From Congeria kusceri (taxonomy: Eukaryota; Mollusca; Bivalvia; Myida; Dreissenidae), in assembly GCA_027627225.1 (NCBI GenBank), contig CM051025.1:56731681-56795680 (forward strand): a stretch of 64,000 nt of DNA. The letters run 5' to 3'. Positions 24,192 through 35,919 of this stretch are shown here, piece by piece. A program made the translations under genes and the position numbers. Every line of letters begins with the position of its first letter. Positions within the stretch are counted from its first letter, which is position 1. A model generated the notes under the pieces. The model saw only the letters and a program-made list of their open reading frames with translations, was not told the DNA's origin and ran no database searches.

Positions 24192-27100
24192 TCATGCTCG
24201 CGCAACATTTTTGCCCTTGCGATGGACCACAACCGTATTGGTTCCTGTAACAAAACAAAACGCTGCGACTCAAAAGTATAAAAAGAAGCACATATAATGC
24301 CAGGGGCAATATCCAAAAAGCTCCTAAGGAAAACCCTACCTGAAGTGATATTTAAGCAAAAAATTCCAAAAAAAATGTTATGTGAAAATCATTATTTTTT
24401 ATTTAAAATATGGTAAAATAAGAAGCGTCTCTTGATTATTTACGCGATTAACACCATTTAAGACAAAATTAAGTTTAAGAGAACCAGACACAGACTTAAG
24501 GCAATGTATATGATTTTAAGAAATGTCCTTAAGTTTTCACTAAGGAGCTATGTGGATATGGGTCCAGAAGTATTGCGACCAAGTATCATACTCTCAGCAC
24601 AAGCATGGCATTTATGTTAAATGGTGTGTCGTTTAATGCGTTTGGTAAGGAAATAACAATATGCAGTGTGCGCAGACAAAGCTTATCACATATTATTCGA
24701 GTTCAGCAACAGATAACCTCACAAAGTTTCTAAGTATGTAATTCCTATTTTGTGTGCAAATTGTTATATCAATGCATAAATATGAGTTCAAATTTATCGG
24801 AGTGTTACCTAAATGACTTCAAAATCGACTGCATTAAAACATTGTTAATATTTGTTTCAATATATAATTGTTTGGAGTGATGGAGTGTACATATGTTACG
24901 CTCTGGTAAGAATGATTTTATGCAGGCGGACAATTATAGTTTTAACATAATAATATCCAATTAATCTTGAATAGCGATCGATGACGTATGTGTTTAAATA
25001 CGTGATTGGGACGTAAAGTATGATGGCGTCCTTCTGCATACTAAAAATAAACCTCTCTCGAACAACTGAAAAAAATTCAAAAGAGAAAATGGTTTGTGTC
25101 TTTTTATATCAACACATAGCTCTTACATGTTCACCAAAACGGCCCAATTTTTCCACGAAATATTTTTTTTTCTAGTTTCCAGAAAAACGTGTTAAATGTT
25201 AAACGGTTATCATATGCAGACGTATGAAATAGAAACTTCAGTTCCGGCCATATAAATAAGCCAATGGTTCTTTAAAACTCAGTTGGCTTGCCCGGTTGGA
25301 CGATAACCTTTTTTTGGTGTGAGAACAGGCGCAGCAGCCGCAGCAACACAATGTTAACACGAGCGAGTTTGTACGAACACTACGACGCTGGACATTATCG
25401 TTGCCCAACCGCAACGTACAATTGCTGTGGTCAGTACTTTAATTAATTTGTAACTCTAAATGAATTATGTTCTCTATTTTCGTAGCTTTGGCCATTAATT
25501 TAATTAATTTTTGTGTTATCGGTTTCTTTTACAATTAAAATGAGCGTTAATATCATATCATTAAGAATAAATCAATAATTCTCGATGTTATTCTTATTTT
25601 TTCATTAACATAATAGACGAATTATAAGGTACGATTGGTAAAGAAAAATTATCTTTACTAACATTGTAATGCATATTATAATATATGAATATAGTTATAC
25701 GTATTATATACGTTTTTATTTTGGCTGCGTATTGTCTAATCAGTCTATAAAATCTCACACGTATTGCGCATTGAGCGTTCCCAAGGCGGTGACTTAAGTT
25801 TTATTCATTTGTGTTTTGTATTTGTTATGGGTTTTTGTATTGTGCTGTGTTATTTTTGGCAATAAGTCACTGAAAAAAGGGAATATAGAAACGTGTGCTG
25901 CTAATAAAAGTTCTCTCCTGCTGACGCAGCTGGATTTTCACTTGGTTTATACAACGTATTTATTATTCTATGTAACGATGTTTAATTTTGATTAAATGTA
26001 AACATCAGTCTGTACAATAATAATTATACAAGACATGATGTAAACATAGTTCCACGTGCATGCATTAAAAACAACCAAGCAATATCAACGTGACCATAGA
26101 ACATCTGCAATCAATTATTTTGTTTAATTTTTTATTTTGTGCTATGGTATCAAAAAATGTGGAAGGAACGTAACAGAGTTTAAATGAAATCATGATGAAA
26201 ATACAGTCAATAGATCTATATGCAGACAGAAATCTTTAAAAACGTAACTGTGGGTCTATGTTCACCAATTCATTATCGACTTTGTTGAGCACCCACACTA
26301 GTTATAGCCTGATCGTTTTGAACTTATTTCAACAATATAGTGTCCGTCCATTGAATTCACAAATGTGTTGCTTGCAACTGTTGCTTGATACACATTCACG
26401 CGGGAGTCTGATGTAACACCAGTTTTAAAATTGACCAGAATATGAACAAACGCTGTTCAGTCTAAAAGGACAAGATTTATCTGTGTTTTTATCAGACTTC
26501 GCAGAAATTCTTTGCCACATAACTACTGTATCACATTGTTGATTTCAAAAAAGATGGCACTGACAATAACAATTTGGGAATGCTGGGTTTGCAAAGGACC
26601 TTTCCCATGTGTCATTCCACCGTTTGTAACTGATCACATCACAACTTGTTCTATAGCAAGGTCTAACCCTACCCAATACCTGTCACTACAACGAACTACA
26701 TTGACATGTGTAGAGCTTGCACACTTTGCAAATAGTATTATACTAGACTGACTTTCTTTTGTAGTGATTGTGTCCTGCAACTACAAAAAAAAACGGTAGT
26801 CATGCAACAATTTTAAAATTAGTTCCTAATGTCCTGGAACAACATGTATGAAATTATTGAATCTTCTGCTAGCAAGGTGTTTTTTATTACATCCCATTGT
26901 ATGATCTGCATATGTTTATCATCTGTGTTATGGTTAGAGGTTATGCAAATCACAGGTGCAGACTATAGTCTTTCAAGAAATACAGACATTGATTTCAAGT
27001 ATATTTATCAAATTAGTACAAAGTGTGCTAAAAACTTATGACCACCAAAAAAATGCGATTTACATTAGAAAAATTTTTGCAAGTGCTTTTCCAAAACATT

Positions 27101-27696
27101 TTGGCAATTGTTTACCAACAATGCACACAAGTTTGCAAACAGATGATTTCTATGGAACACACTTTGTGTCATTTCAACATGATGAAAATGCAAATTATTG
27201 TTGTTGCCTATTATGGGTGTCCCACCAATATTTTGTACAGACTTTATACAGCATGAATTTTATTCATAACTTAATTATTTAATGTTGATAACATAAATGT
27301 TGCAATTAGCTTGAGGTTGAAATGTAGATTGGCTGGACTATTGTTCATTTACCGTGATTGTAATAATATATTCTAAACTAAACAATGAAATGAAACTATG
27401 TTTGCGAAATATATTTAGAAATTTGAACATATTGTTCTGAATAACTCACTCATATGTTATATTTTGAGCGTTGTCTTACTTTGAAAAACTGAAACTTGAA
27501 CATATACCCGCTAAAAATGTTGCAACCTGCGTATTTGCAAGATATTGGAGAACCATAAGACATTTCGTGTCATTTATTACTTCTAAACTAATGGAGAAAA
27601 TGATGAATTTATAATAAAATGCATTCACTCACCAAGACTCACAAAGAAGACGACTACTATCACTGATAAAACTCTCATGACTCTCATGACCGCCAT
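24192..27696 (-). pseudogene. Gene D: remains of a third Shisa/CYYR-like gene
   Basis: Three pieces lie in the right order on minus. A signal-peptide exon at 27,633-27,696 encodes MAVMRVMRVLSVIVVVFFVS and ends in phase 1 at a GTGAGT donor, as in the other family members. A transmembrane-exon copy at 25,283-25,408 has lost its acceptor (GG for AG), has a further 1-nt deletion relative to unit A, and its donor reads CTGAGT instead of GTGAGT. A tail exon at 24,192-24,244 has a normal CAG acceptor and encodes RTNTVVVHRKGKNVARA, stop. I could find no ectodomain exon between 25.5 and 27.6 kb, where a transposon-like fragment now sits. As it stands the locus cannot make the full protein; the first exon could instead belong to an unrecognised transcript. 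Confidence 0.5.
26500..26780 (-). pseudogene. Transposon-like protein fragment
   Basis: On minus, after a TTGTAGTTGCAG acceptor-like stretch, the frame reads LFAKCASSTHVNVVRCSDRY, then WVGLDLAIEQVVM, a stop, and SVTNGGMTHGKG. The pattern SDR.W.GL..D..IEQ..M.S....GG.T.G.G is one I recall from repeat-associated uncharacterised invertebrate proteins. The internal stop and short length mark it as a relic. It lies where the ectodomain exon of gene D would be expected. Confidence 0.45.
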
Positions 27697-27966
27697 TGCT
27701 TCTTTGTTCACCGATAGTTTGACAGTACTGACTTAAAGAGACGACAATACATCCTTCATTTCTCAACAGTTACTTTCTCTTGAATTCCAGCTGATAGGGG
27801 AGAGAACTGCATAACGCCTAAACAATCATGGAAGCGACTGATCTCCCCAGGAAACTCACTTTCACGTAGTCCTCGCAGCATGTACTCCCCGTTGGGAGTA
27901 TATTTTTGATTTATGATATTTTTCGCATCAATCTACTATTGTTTGACCTAGTTTATTTCCGGAAGT

Positions 27967-30440
27967 GGGTAATACCGGTGTATTGTTTATTTGCCCTCTA
28001 CAAAATGGTCCACTGGATGTACTCGTCAAATGTCCAACTTTTTTGTTGCATTAATTCAAGTGTTTGATATAAATAGGAAAAATACTCATCATAACTGATG
28101 GACACTGGTGTGATTTCTGAAAGGTATGAACATGTTACAAAAACAACAACAAAATGTCAATAGTAAATCTTGAGTAAACATGATTTGAAAATAGCAAATT
28201 TAGTTTGATGTTCTTGTTTCAGGTTTAAGATTCTGGATGGAAGTGTTGATGGGTCACAGTGCTGGTCAGGTTTATATTTTATTGCAACAGTCTGAATCTC
28301 ACTAAGATGATGTGAATGTTTTGAAAGATCTCCAACAATGGTTTTAGGAGCTTTCATTTTCTTGGATTTGTGCTGACTGATTGTAGTTTTTTGTTTTCAA
28401 AGAAAGAATTGGAAGTAGTGGAAGCATTTTCATCAGCATTAGAAAAAGAACCAGCAAAATAGTAACTTTGAGACGGAGCTGTTTTAACAGCTGGGATGAC
28501 ACCGGGATTCCTGCGATAGATGCCGGTTTTTCGGAAAGAGGAAATGAGATTATCTGGAGTCATGGCTTTGTTGTATGCTTTCGAAGAAAGGGATCCAATG
28601 TTATAGCTTGTGATGTGAAGACCTGGATTTTGTCTGAGATACGACTGAAATTCAGAGTGAGAGGCTTTCTTCAAGGGCCCGAAACAGGCAACATCCGAAG
28701 GTTGAGTAATGTGACAAGTATGCGGTGGAAGAACAAAGAATTTAACCTTATGTTCATTTCCCCATTTAGTTAGAGTTCGAGTGATATGAGACCTGTGCCC
28801 ATCAAAAAGAACAAGCACAGTCTCTTTGCCAACAGGCGCATACCTGTGAAAATGATTCTCAAGAAATTCTAAGAAAACCGACGAGTTTGACCAACCACTC
28901 TCAGTAAGCGTGCCAACTGAGCCTGGAGTGGTATCGGTAAAAGGCTGTCTGTCCATCTCTTGCCAGAAAAGATGTAGAAAGGAGGGAGTCTAGACCCAGT
29001 GGCATTCCCAGCTGCAAGAACTGTGACCGTGTTTCCCCGTGGTGAAGTGATAGCTTGAGGGATGTAACCTTTCCCACATACTACATTGGTCGGACTGTGT
29101 TCCAGCATTAGTCCAGTCTCGTCTATATTCCAAATGAGGTCTGGCCTATCGATCAAGTTACATTCCTCCATAAGATATTGGAGATGTGAAAAGTACTTTT
29201 GGAGGACTTCAGGAGACGAGGCCTTCGCTCTGGCGATATATAACTTATGTTGCTTGGCTATATTGATGACGGGCCAACGTTTCTTTAAACCGATAAACCA
29301 ATCTACAGAAAGACAGGCCTCGGATAAAGTCTTCTTCCCGAGACTAACAGCAAAATCAGTGGCCAAACGGACACATTCACTCCTCGAGTAGCCATTACCA
29401 GTTTCGGCCATATATTTCAGATGTGAAATAAACTCCTTTTCTTCAGTGGTAGTGAACAAAGTTTGGGGTCCAGGTCTTGGCATGGGGGTTGATGGGCATG
29501 GTACAGGCTGCAGTCCAAGTGTCAGGTCACGGAGGGTACTTTCTGGTATTCCAAAGAGCCGTGCTGCCCGATACACGGTAATTCCCGTGGTCTTGACAGC
29601 ACTAAGCAATGAGACCAGGGTCATACTGATGCTTTCCCTTACTTCCAGAAGGCTTGAGCCATAAAAATTGTTAAACTAATTTAAATGATTACTTTTTATT
29701 TTAATAAGAGCAAGTTTATTACTTGTTATTTAAATGAAAACAAATGCTGTCACTATCAGGTGACATATGCCCCCGATAAATGAAATTTAATACAAAAACT
29801 CAATGTAAACTATTACTTCAGTCAAAATGACTGCTCTGAAAAAGGTAATAAAAAACAAAATGTATAAAACGGTGCATAAATCTGCCAAAGAACAAAACAG
29901 AGTTATGGGCGTTGCTTTCCCTGACGGAGAAGTTGGCAGTAAAGAAGTTTATACGTTTCAATTAAATATCTTTGATAGTATTTATTGGACTTTATAACAA
30001 AAAATCATTGGCAGAACGGACGGACGGACTAAGGGACGGATGGTTCGATTGTAATATGCTCTCCTTCAGGGGCATAAACAAAGTCAGAAACTTATTTGCA
30101 ACCAACGAGTTAGAAGTTTGGGCGAGTAAACTTCATATTGTCAAAAGAGAAAGTTACTATAACACCGTTTGCTATTTGTAAACATCAGCGTCCTTGACAG
30201 CAGCATTTATGACTTAGAAAAACGATTGAAACACGTGTTTGTTTTAATAAACATTAATGGAAAAGTATACAATATTAATACTTTTATTAAATGTGGTGTT
30301 TATTTACATTCAAGAAGCTCATTTTCGTTCAGTTTTCGGTTTGACAGCGCGTATGCAAATCACACTAGTGACGTCACGTCGCGTGCGACATATTTGTTAT
30401 TCGGATTACACCGATATTACCCTTACACCGGTAATACCCT
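27967..30440 (-). mobile_element. Pogo/Tigger-type DNA transposon, tentative limits
   Basis: The transposase lies between GGGTAATACCGGTGTA at 27,967-27,982 and its inverted near-copy (15 of 16) TACACCGATATTACCC at 30,407-30,422, followed by another TTACACCGGTAATACCC. These are proposed as the terminal repeats, giving about 2.47 kb. The exact ends and a TA target duplication could not be fixed, and a dispersed repeat beginning CAGGTGACATATGCCCCCGA lies inside at about 29,756-29,960. Confidence 0.5.
28157..29624 (-). pseudogene. Pogo/Tigger (DDE_1) transposase, frameshifted
   Basis: Two overlapping frames on minus cover one transposase. The first (28,869-29,624, 251 aa) has an N-terminal Psq-like helix-turn-helix (AARLFGIPESTLRD, residues about 20-33), a CENP-B-type DNA-binding part (SVDWFIGLKKRW) and the first catalytic Asp in WNIDETGL. 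The second (28,354-28,956, 200 aa) continues from TDTTPGSVGTL through LFDGHRSHI (second Asp) and HITQPSDVACFGPLK (third Asp). The frame changes near 28,930-28,945, so a 1-nt indel breaks the gene. After the stop at 28,354 a third open frame (28,157-28,357, KTIVGDLSKHSHH) may be the shifted C terminus. Catalytic residues are otherwise present, so the copy is fairly young. Tc1/mariner superfamily, pogo clade, by motif. Confidence 0.85.
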
Positions 30441-31259
30441 TCGACACCATAATTCAATTGAATTACAGTTTAACCCACTTATATTAATTTATATTTCACA
30501 ACAAAGGACCAGGTTTTTCATTTATTACTACCTTTCTTACATGACCAGTTAACATATTTTATTAATACGGAAGTCATTATAACATAAACATCTATACCAG
30601 CGACAATATACTGCTATCTAAATCTCATTGCTCGGAGAGAAATAGCATTTTACAAGAAAATGATTTTGTAGCTCAGACTGAGGCCTCATATTTTGTTACT
30701 TGAAGAGCAAATGATTGACACAGTTTTGTATAAACATCATATGACAAACTGCCATTGTTTTTTGACGTGCATTGAGAAGCCCTACGGCATGACCGGCACT
30801 TTTGGAAATTAGTTTGCAGTTGCATTATAGTCCACGTGCTCTGTCAATACAATACCGTGATACAAATACTTTCTTACATATTAAATAACAGAATCACCAC
30901 ACGTAAATAAATGATCGGACCTAGTCAAACAAGTGGGTCTGACATGTACACTGTTGCTTTTAGTACAATTAACTATCACCAAGGTTGATTAACACCAGGG
31001 ATGAGTTGCTCAAAACTTTAACGGCCAATTAAGCTAACAGCCGTTAAAATTTTGATGAAGATATTTCAGTGAATTGAACAAAACGGTTTTAAACTCTGAG
31101 TTTATTATCAATAAGTAGTTATGCTGAAATAATTGTAAAATGCTACATAAAGAAGTTGCCTCTTATATTAATTTTATTTACATCTGAAGTTAACAGTTTG
31201 TTAGCTTAAATGGCATCTGAGCCCAGATGTTTAGCATTGTTAACATGTACTGAACATCA
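30441..31259. other. No gene seen
   Basis: AT-rich sequence between the pogo-like element and a LINE relic. No splice-flanked frame, repeat array or recognisable element was found. Confidence 0.4.
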
Positions 31260-32640
31260 TTTTCATTTTCTGCAATAAGAACATGAGCATATAATAAAAT
31301 GCACACAATTTCATTGGTAATTTTAATATCATTTTGTGCATTTTTCAATAAAATGGCAAGATCATTTTTGTAAAAAATAAAAAAGGCAGATGGTAAGGAA
31401 CAGCCTTGTCGGACTTCCGTTTTGACATGAACAGGTCAGTAAGGTATCCGTTTACTCATGCACTGGTAGAAATGTTTTTATATAAAGACTGAACTGCAGA
31501 TAGCAGTTTTGTTGATAATCCAATATTACGTCATTTTGCAGCAGAAGTTGTTTGTTAATCGAAACAAATGAAACTTGTTAAGGTCAATAAGGCACACAAT
31601 GTAGACTGTTTATTTTTCTGTCGAGTTTCAATAATACTAGTTAAGCTTGATATTTATATGGTCAGCTGTACTACGTTTTGTACGAAAACCACTGTGCTCA
31701 TCTACAATAATATTGCTATTGTCAGTTCATGTCATTATTCGTTCATATAGAATGCACGCGTTTTGTTTATCTTGCGCATAGTCGAGGCCAATGAGATACC
31801 ACGCTATGATTGGTTCCATTTATCTTTACAACTAGACATTGGTATGGGTTTTATGATGCTTTTTAGGGACTTCAGATGGTATGTTGTCTATACCAGCATT
31901 TTTACGTATTTAATTTTGCTGGTTCATTTGCATAAGCAACTTCCAGTATACCAATATTTTATCCAACATGTCATCAGTTGCAACATTATGCATCGGGCTA
32001 CCATGTGTACTGGAATTATTATTGTTGTCTACATTCAGTAAATACAGAATGCATGTTATGCAATTTCTTTAAAATATCCGATAAGGTATACAATCAGTAA
32101 TAGCACATCGGCTGTGTTATAAAAAAAACTTTGTTTTATTTATATCCTGCAGTAAAGAGTTATAAAAGGTATACGGGTTTCAGTGGCGTGCGAACGTTTG
32201 CTTCATTTCTAATCATAAATTTCCCTCTTTACCATGACTTAAATATATATAAATTATATTGAATTCATCTAAAAGAGAACTTTTACTAAACAACCGAAAT
32301 CCACAGAACCATGTTTGCATTTTATGTACTGTTCTACAATATATTGTTACCACACTATGTTTAACTATCAATGTTAAGAATACTTGGTCATAACAGATGA
32401 CTTTCTTCTATCTACGGGTCGTAGATTCAACTATTTTTTAACAATATTCTCTAAGTACAGAATTATCCGAAAATGTATTCCCATGCCAGCCCTTGACATT
32501 CCAAAAACGTGCGTTTAATTTAAAGCTGCGTCTGTTAGGACCAGCAACTATTTTGTTGTTATGTCTGGCGTTAGTGTTAGCGTTTCTATTCCAGCGGCCT
32601 CGACCCCTGTTGTTTATATTCGTTTTGCCTCCCACACATG
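31260..32640 (-). pseudogene. LINE relic: endonuclease start and reverse-transcriptase fragments
   Basis: Reading minus from right to left, 32,438-32,635 gives LNARFWNVKGWHGNTFSDN and VLREYC, like the start of an AP-endonuclease domain. About 31,880-31,930 gives KNAGIDNIPSEV, a motif found before the reverse transcriptase core. About 31,640-31,700 gives DEHSGFRTKRSTADHI, and 31,270-31,430 gives EVRQGCSLPSAFF and a decayed active site (LLYAHVLIAEN where YADD...IAEN is usual). Several stops and frame changes make it dead. Confidence 0.65.
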
Positions 32641-32819
32641 AATTGTGTATGTCTTCTAAGTAGTTATGTTTGTTCTGTCAAGAAGTCGTGTTGCGCCTGG
32701 TTGACGAGGCACCAAGTAAGCACTATTACATTGACTGTTTCCATACACCATGGCTGTGTGAATCATTATATCCTCGACTGGTCGCTACTCATGATTACCT
32801 GCACCATTCTTGTGTTGAA

Positions 32820-33135
32820 CTCGGTTGCTTTAAGTTCAATTTGACAGCCCTTTTCATTCAATGCATTGACAATGACTCTATGGTTGTTTGTTTGGATGAT
32901 CTCTGTTGCTTTAAGTTCAATTTGACAGCCATTCCCATTCAGTGCATTGTCAATGACTCTATGGTTGCTTGTATGTTTGAACTCGATCGCTTTAAGTTCA
33001 ATTTGACAGCCTTTTTCTTTCAGTGCATTGACAATGACTCTATGGTTGTTTGTATAGTTATACTCGTTTGCTTTAAGTTGAATTTGACAGCCCTTTTCAT
33101 TAAAAGCATTAACAACGACTCTGTGGTTGTTTGAA
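32820..33135. repeat. 81-bp tandem repeat, four units, open on both strands
   Basis: Units begin at about 32,827, 32,908, 32,989 and 33,070 with GCTTTAAGTTSAATTTGACA. As 81 is a multiple of three, both strands give 27-residue periodic frames. Plus reads CCFKFNLTA..IQCI.NDSM inside a 154-residue frame (32,670-33,134). Minus reads NNHRVIVNALNEKGCQIELK with the more protein-like composition, but has no start codon before the repeats and ends in a stop near 32,767. No product is recognised. Confidence 0.8.
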
Positions 33136-33205
33136 CATGTCTTTTACAATAAATGTCTTCCCCACATTGTTGACTCTGCGTGTCAATGAGCATGTGAGTT
33201 TATTA

Positions 33206-33750
33206 AACAAGAGGGCCATGATGGTCCTATGTCGCTCATCTGAGTTTAAGGGTTGTAATGGTTTTTAACAAGGAACATTTCTGTCAAAACTAGTTTCAAA
33301 TCCAGCCAGCGGTTTCAGACAGGGAGATTTTCAAACTTTTTAATATAGCCATATAAGGAAAACTGCCCAGCCCCCTGGCGGCCACGTTTCTCACGAATCA
33401 ACATAATTTAAAGGAATTTGGAAGAAAGTCACCCAAGGAACATTTTTGTGAAAACTATTTTCAAATCCAGCTAGTAGTTTATTTGACGAGAAGAATTTTG
33501 AAGTTTTCCAGTTTTTAAGCTTTTGGTTTTCATGGCAACCAGAGTTTTCAATATATTCTAATGAATTGAAGGAAGTTTTTAAAGGGCTATTCCATGAACA
33601 TTCCTGTCAAGTTTGGTCAAAATCCGCCCAATGGTTTCAGAGAAAAAGTTGTTTGAAGTAAAATCTTTACGACGGACGACGGACGCCGGACGCAGACTGA
33701 TCACAATAGCTCACCCTTAAGCACTTCGTGCTCAGGTGAGCTCAAAAAAT
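33206..33750 (+). mobile_element. Dispersed bivalve repeat with AGCACTTCGTGCTCAGGTGA tail
   Basis: It starts AAGAGGGCCATGATGGTCCT and ATGTCGCTCATCTGAG and ends with GACGGACGACGGACGCCGGA, TCACAATAGCTCACCC, AGCACTTCGTGCTCAGGTGA and an A-run. This order is a familiar bivalve non-autonomous element. Fragments of related type are at about 37,627-37,790 and 42,375-43,015. Confidence 0.7.
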
Positions 33751-33980
33751 GGACACAAATCGTATGACATTGAGTAATTCACTCACTTAGGACAAATTTG
33801 TCCTGCGCTTGTTTTAGTGGCTGGTATTTAGACATGGCAGAGGATTCAGTATTTGATTTACAGGATGCAAACGATTATGTGAGTTCAGTAATAAGTTCCG
33901 GAATCATTGTAAGTCATTTTTCGAGTTCTATGAGAAAAAAACGATTGAGGAGTTAAGTGTCGTAGAAAAAAAGTAACCCT

Positions 33981-34324
33981 GGCCTCGTGTTCACAAATCA
34001 AGTTGAGCATGATTTTCAGGTTCAATGTGAACTTGAGCCAGATTGTTAATGATCAGTCTCAAAAATGGTGTTCACTAAAAATCTGGATCAATTTTAATTG
34101 TTGTTCAAATACATATATTACACAATTATGAATTCATTTCAGCATACACTTGCACTCTTATATGTAGATTCTAATCATAAATTAACAAACATTCACGTTC
34201 TTTTATCTACAAGAAAAGTTATTTTGAAAATAAAAGAGTTTTGTGACTCCGCTCATTTAAGCTAGAAGGTCAAGATCAGCTAATTGATCTTCATTCTGCA
34301 GTTAACCCTTTGTAAACATGGGGT
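33981..34324. mobile_element. MITE, second copy of the 15,050-15,397 family
   Basis: Ends GGCCTCGTGTTCACAAATCA and TTTGTAAACATGGGGTC are imperfect inverted repeats; the interior shares AAAATGGTGTTCACTAAAAA and TCTGGATCAA with the copy near gene B. Confidence 0.65.
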
Positions 34325-35915
34325 CAGATCATTATAATCAGATTGTCAGCTCACCTGGTACCGTAATTTCAGAAGCCCATAAATCTTTACATGGTGGTTC
34401 ACCAATAAAAACAAGTTACATGTCAGTCTCGTGATGAACATGTATGTGTGTATTCACCTTTTTTTAAATACTTGTAATCATATGATGTAACACCCGGTTG
34501 TAAAGCCAAGGTGTTCATAACTCAATTATTGTAAAGTGGTTTTCAATTTGTTTTCAACACTGCATTCACCACGAAGTCTGGAGAAACTCCCTCCTTTATA
34601 GCTATACTTTGGGCATAATGCATCCAGTGACTACGACATGTAATCGCTATAACCGAATCCCACAAATACACATTTCTGATGTTTTCCATAACAAACAAGA
34701 AACAAACGTGTTATGCTTCATTATTAAGCTCTGTTGTTCATTAATTTGTAATATGTGGATGTGTTGTGTTTCGTTCAGTGGTTGTTTTTGGTTTTGTTTT
34801 GTTCTGGTTTGAAATTGCATTGTGTTTCATTCTAAAGTTACGATATGTTGTTTCCTCTGTTGTGTTCACAATACCTATACATTTACAGTATTAAATGTTC
34901 TGCTTGATTTACAATGTCAAGGTATGTATCGTAGGTTCTGCATGCGTCGCTTTATGTTGTATGTTCATTATAAGCTTAAAGTTATGTCTATATCTATTTT
35001 TCAATACGACTCAATTGCTTAATCAATACCTGTCTCATGTGCATATACATCAACTGGTTGCGGAATTTATTGAAATGCAAGCTGACAACGTTGTATTCAA
35101 CCGCCGTGTGCAGATCTCGAAGAAAATGTAGGAGAGTGTCTATGTATAAAACTTATTTAACTATTTGTATTTTTTAGGTTTGTCAACTATTGCATCTTCT
35201 AAACCCACGATATCCAAAGCAATGTTAGTTTATGCTTAAATCTAGATGAAGTACGACGAACCTGATGGGTTTTAAAAGTATTCAATATGTTAGATTTATA
35301 ATTACGTACGGCTTCGGATATGTGTGGATTATTCAAGAAGTTGGAGATGTAAGTATTTGACTTAATAGGTTTAAAAAAGACTTAACGATTTTTATACACA
35401 AAACTGGTTCGAAAATACAAATAATGTCAGTCGATGTTTTAACTTTCAAAAACTTTCAAACATTGTCCAACTAATGGTAGTAACAACTAAGAAAGATGTT
35501 TGGGAGATATACATTTGACAATTTAAAAGAACATAACGAATTTGTGATTCGACCTACGTGCGCCAAGAGTTTCCCAACAATTTTTTTATAATTCATTTTC
35601 CATGCATAAATTGTCCCATACCACATTAACATATCCTAAGATCGAATGAAGGCGCAGTGAATAACTTCGTGTGACCTTCGATGGAAGCGATAGCAAAGCC
35701 GGTTCATAATATTGATAATGACCACGCCTTAAATACTCTCTATTTGTTGGTGCCTGATCCCACCATTTGATAAAATAACACATAGATGTACGTGGCTGTG
35801 AGGAGTATCGTACATATGCATACGAATATGAATGGGTTTGTCCCGTTTGCGAGATAAAACCAGTGATTCAGATTAAATGGGTTGAATTTCACTAACCAGG
35901 TCATGTTGACCATTT
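34325..35915. other. No gene seen
   Basis: Several open frames of 60-80 codons, none with a recognisable domain. Base composition is that of the surrounding AT-rich sequence. Confidence 0.4.
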
Positions 35916-35919
35916 TGCG

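Larger units (their letters stand above)
15941..25526. repeat. Segmental duplication, unit B
   Basis: Second copy of the segment at 3-10,701. It contains exons 1 and 2 of gene B, the 34-bp and 41-bp satellites, the tail exon at 24.2 kb and the decayed transmembrane exon at 25.3-25.4 kb, in the same order as unit A. The homology stops sharply after TTATCGGTTTC at 25,526, where unit A continues with GACTGAATAT and unit B with TTTTACAATT. Confidence 0.9.
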
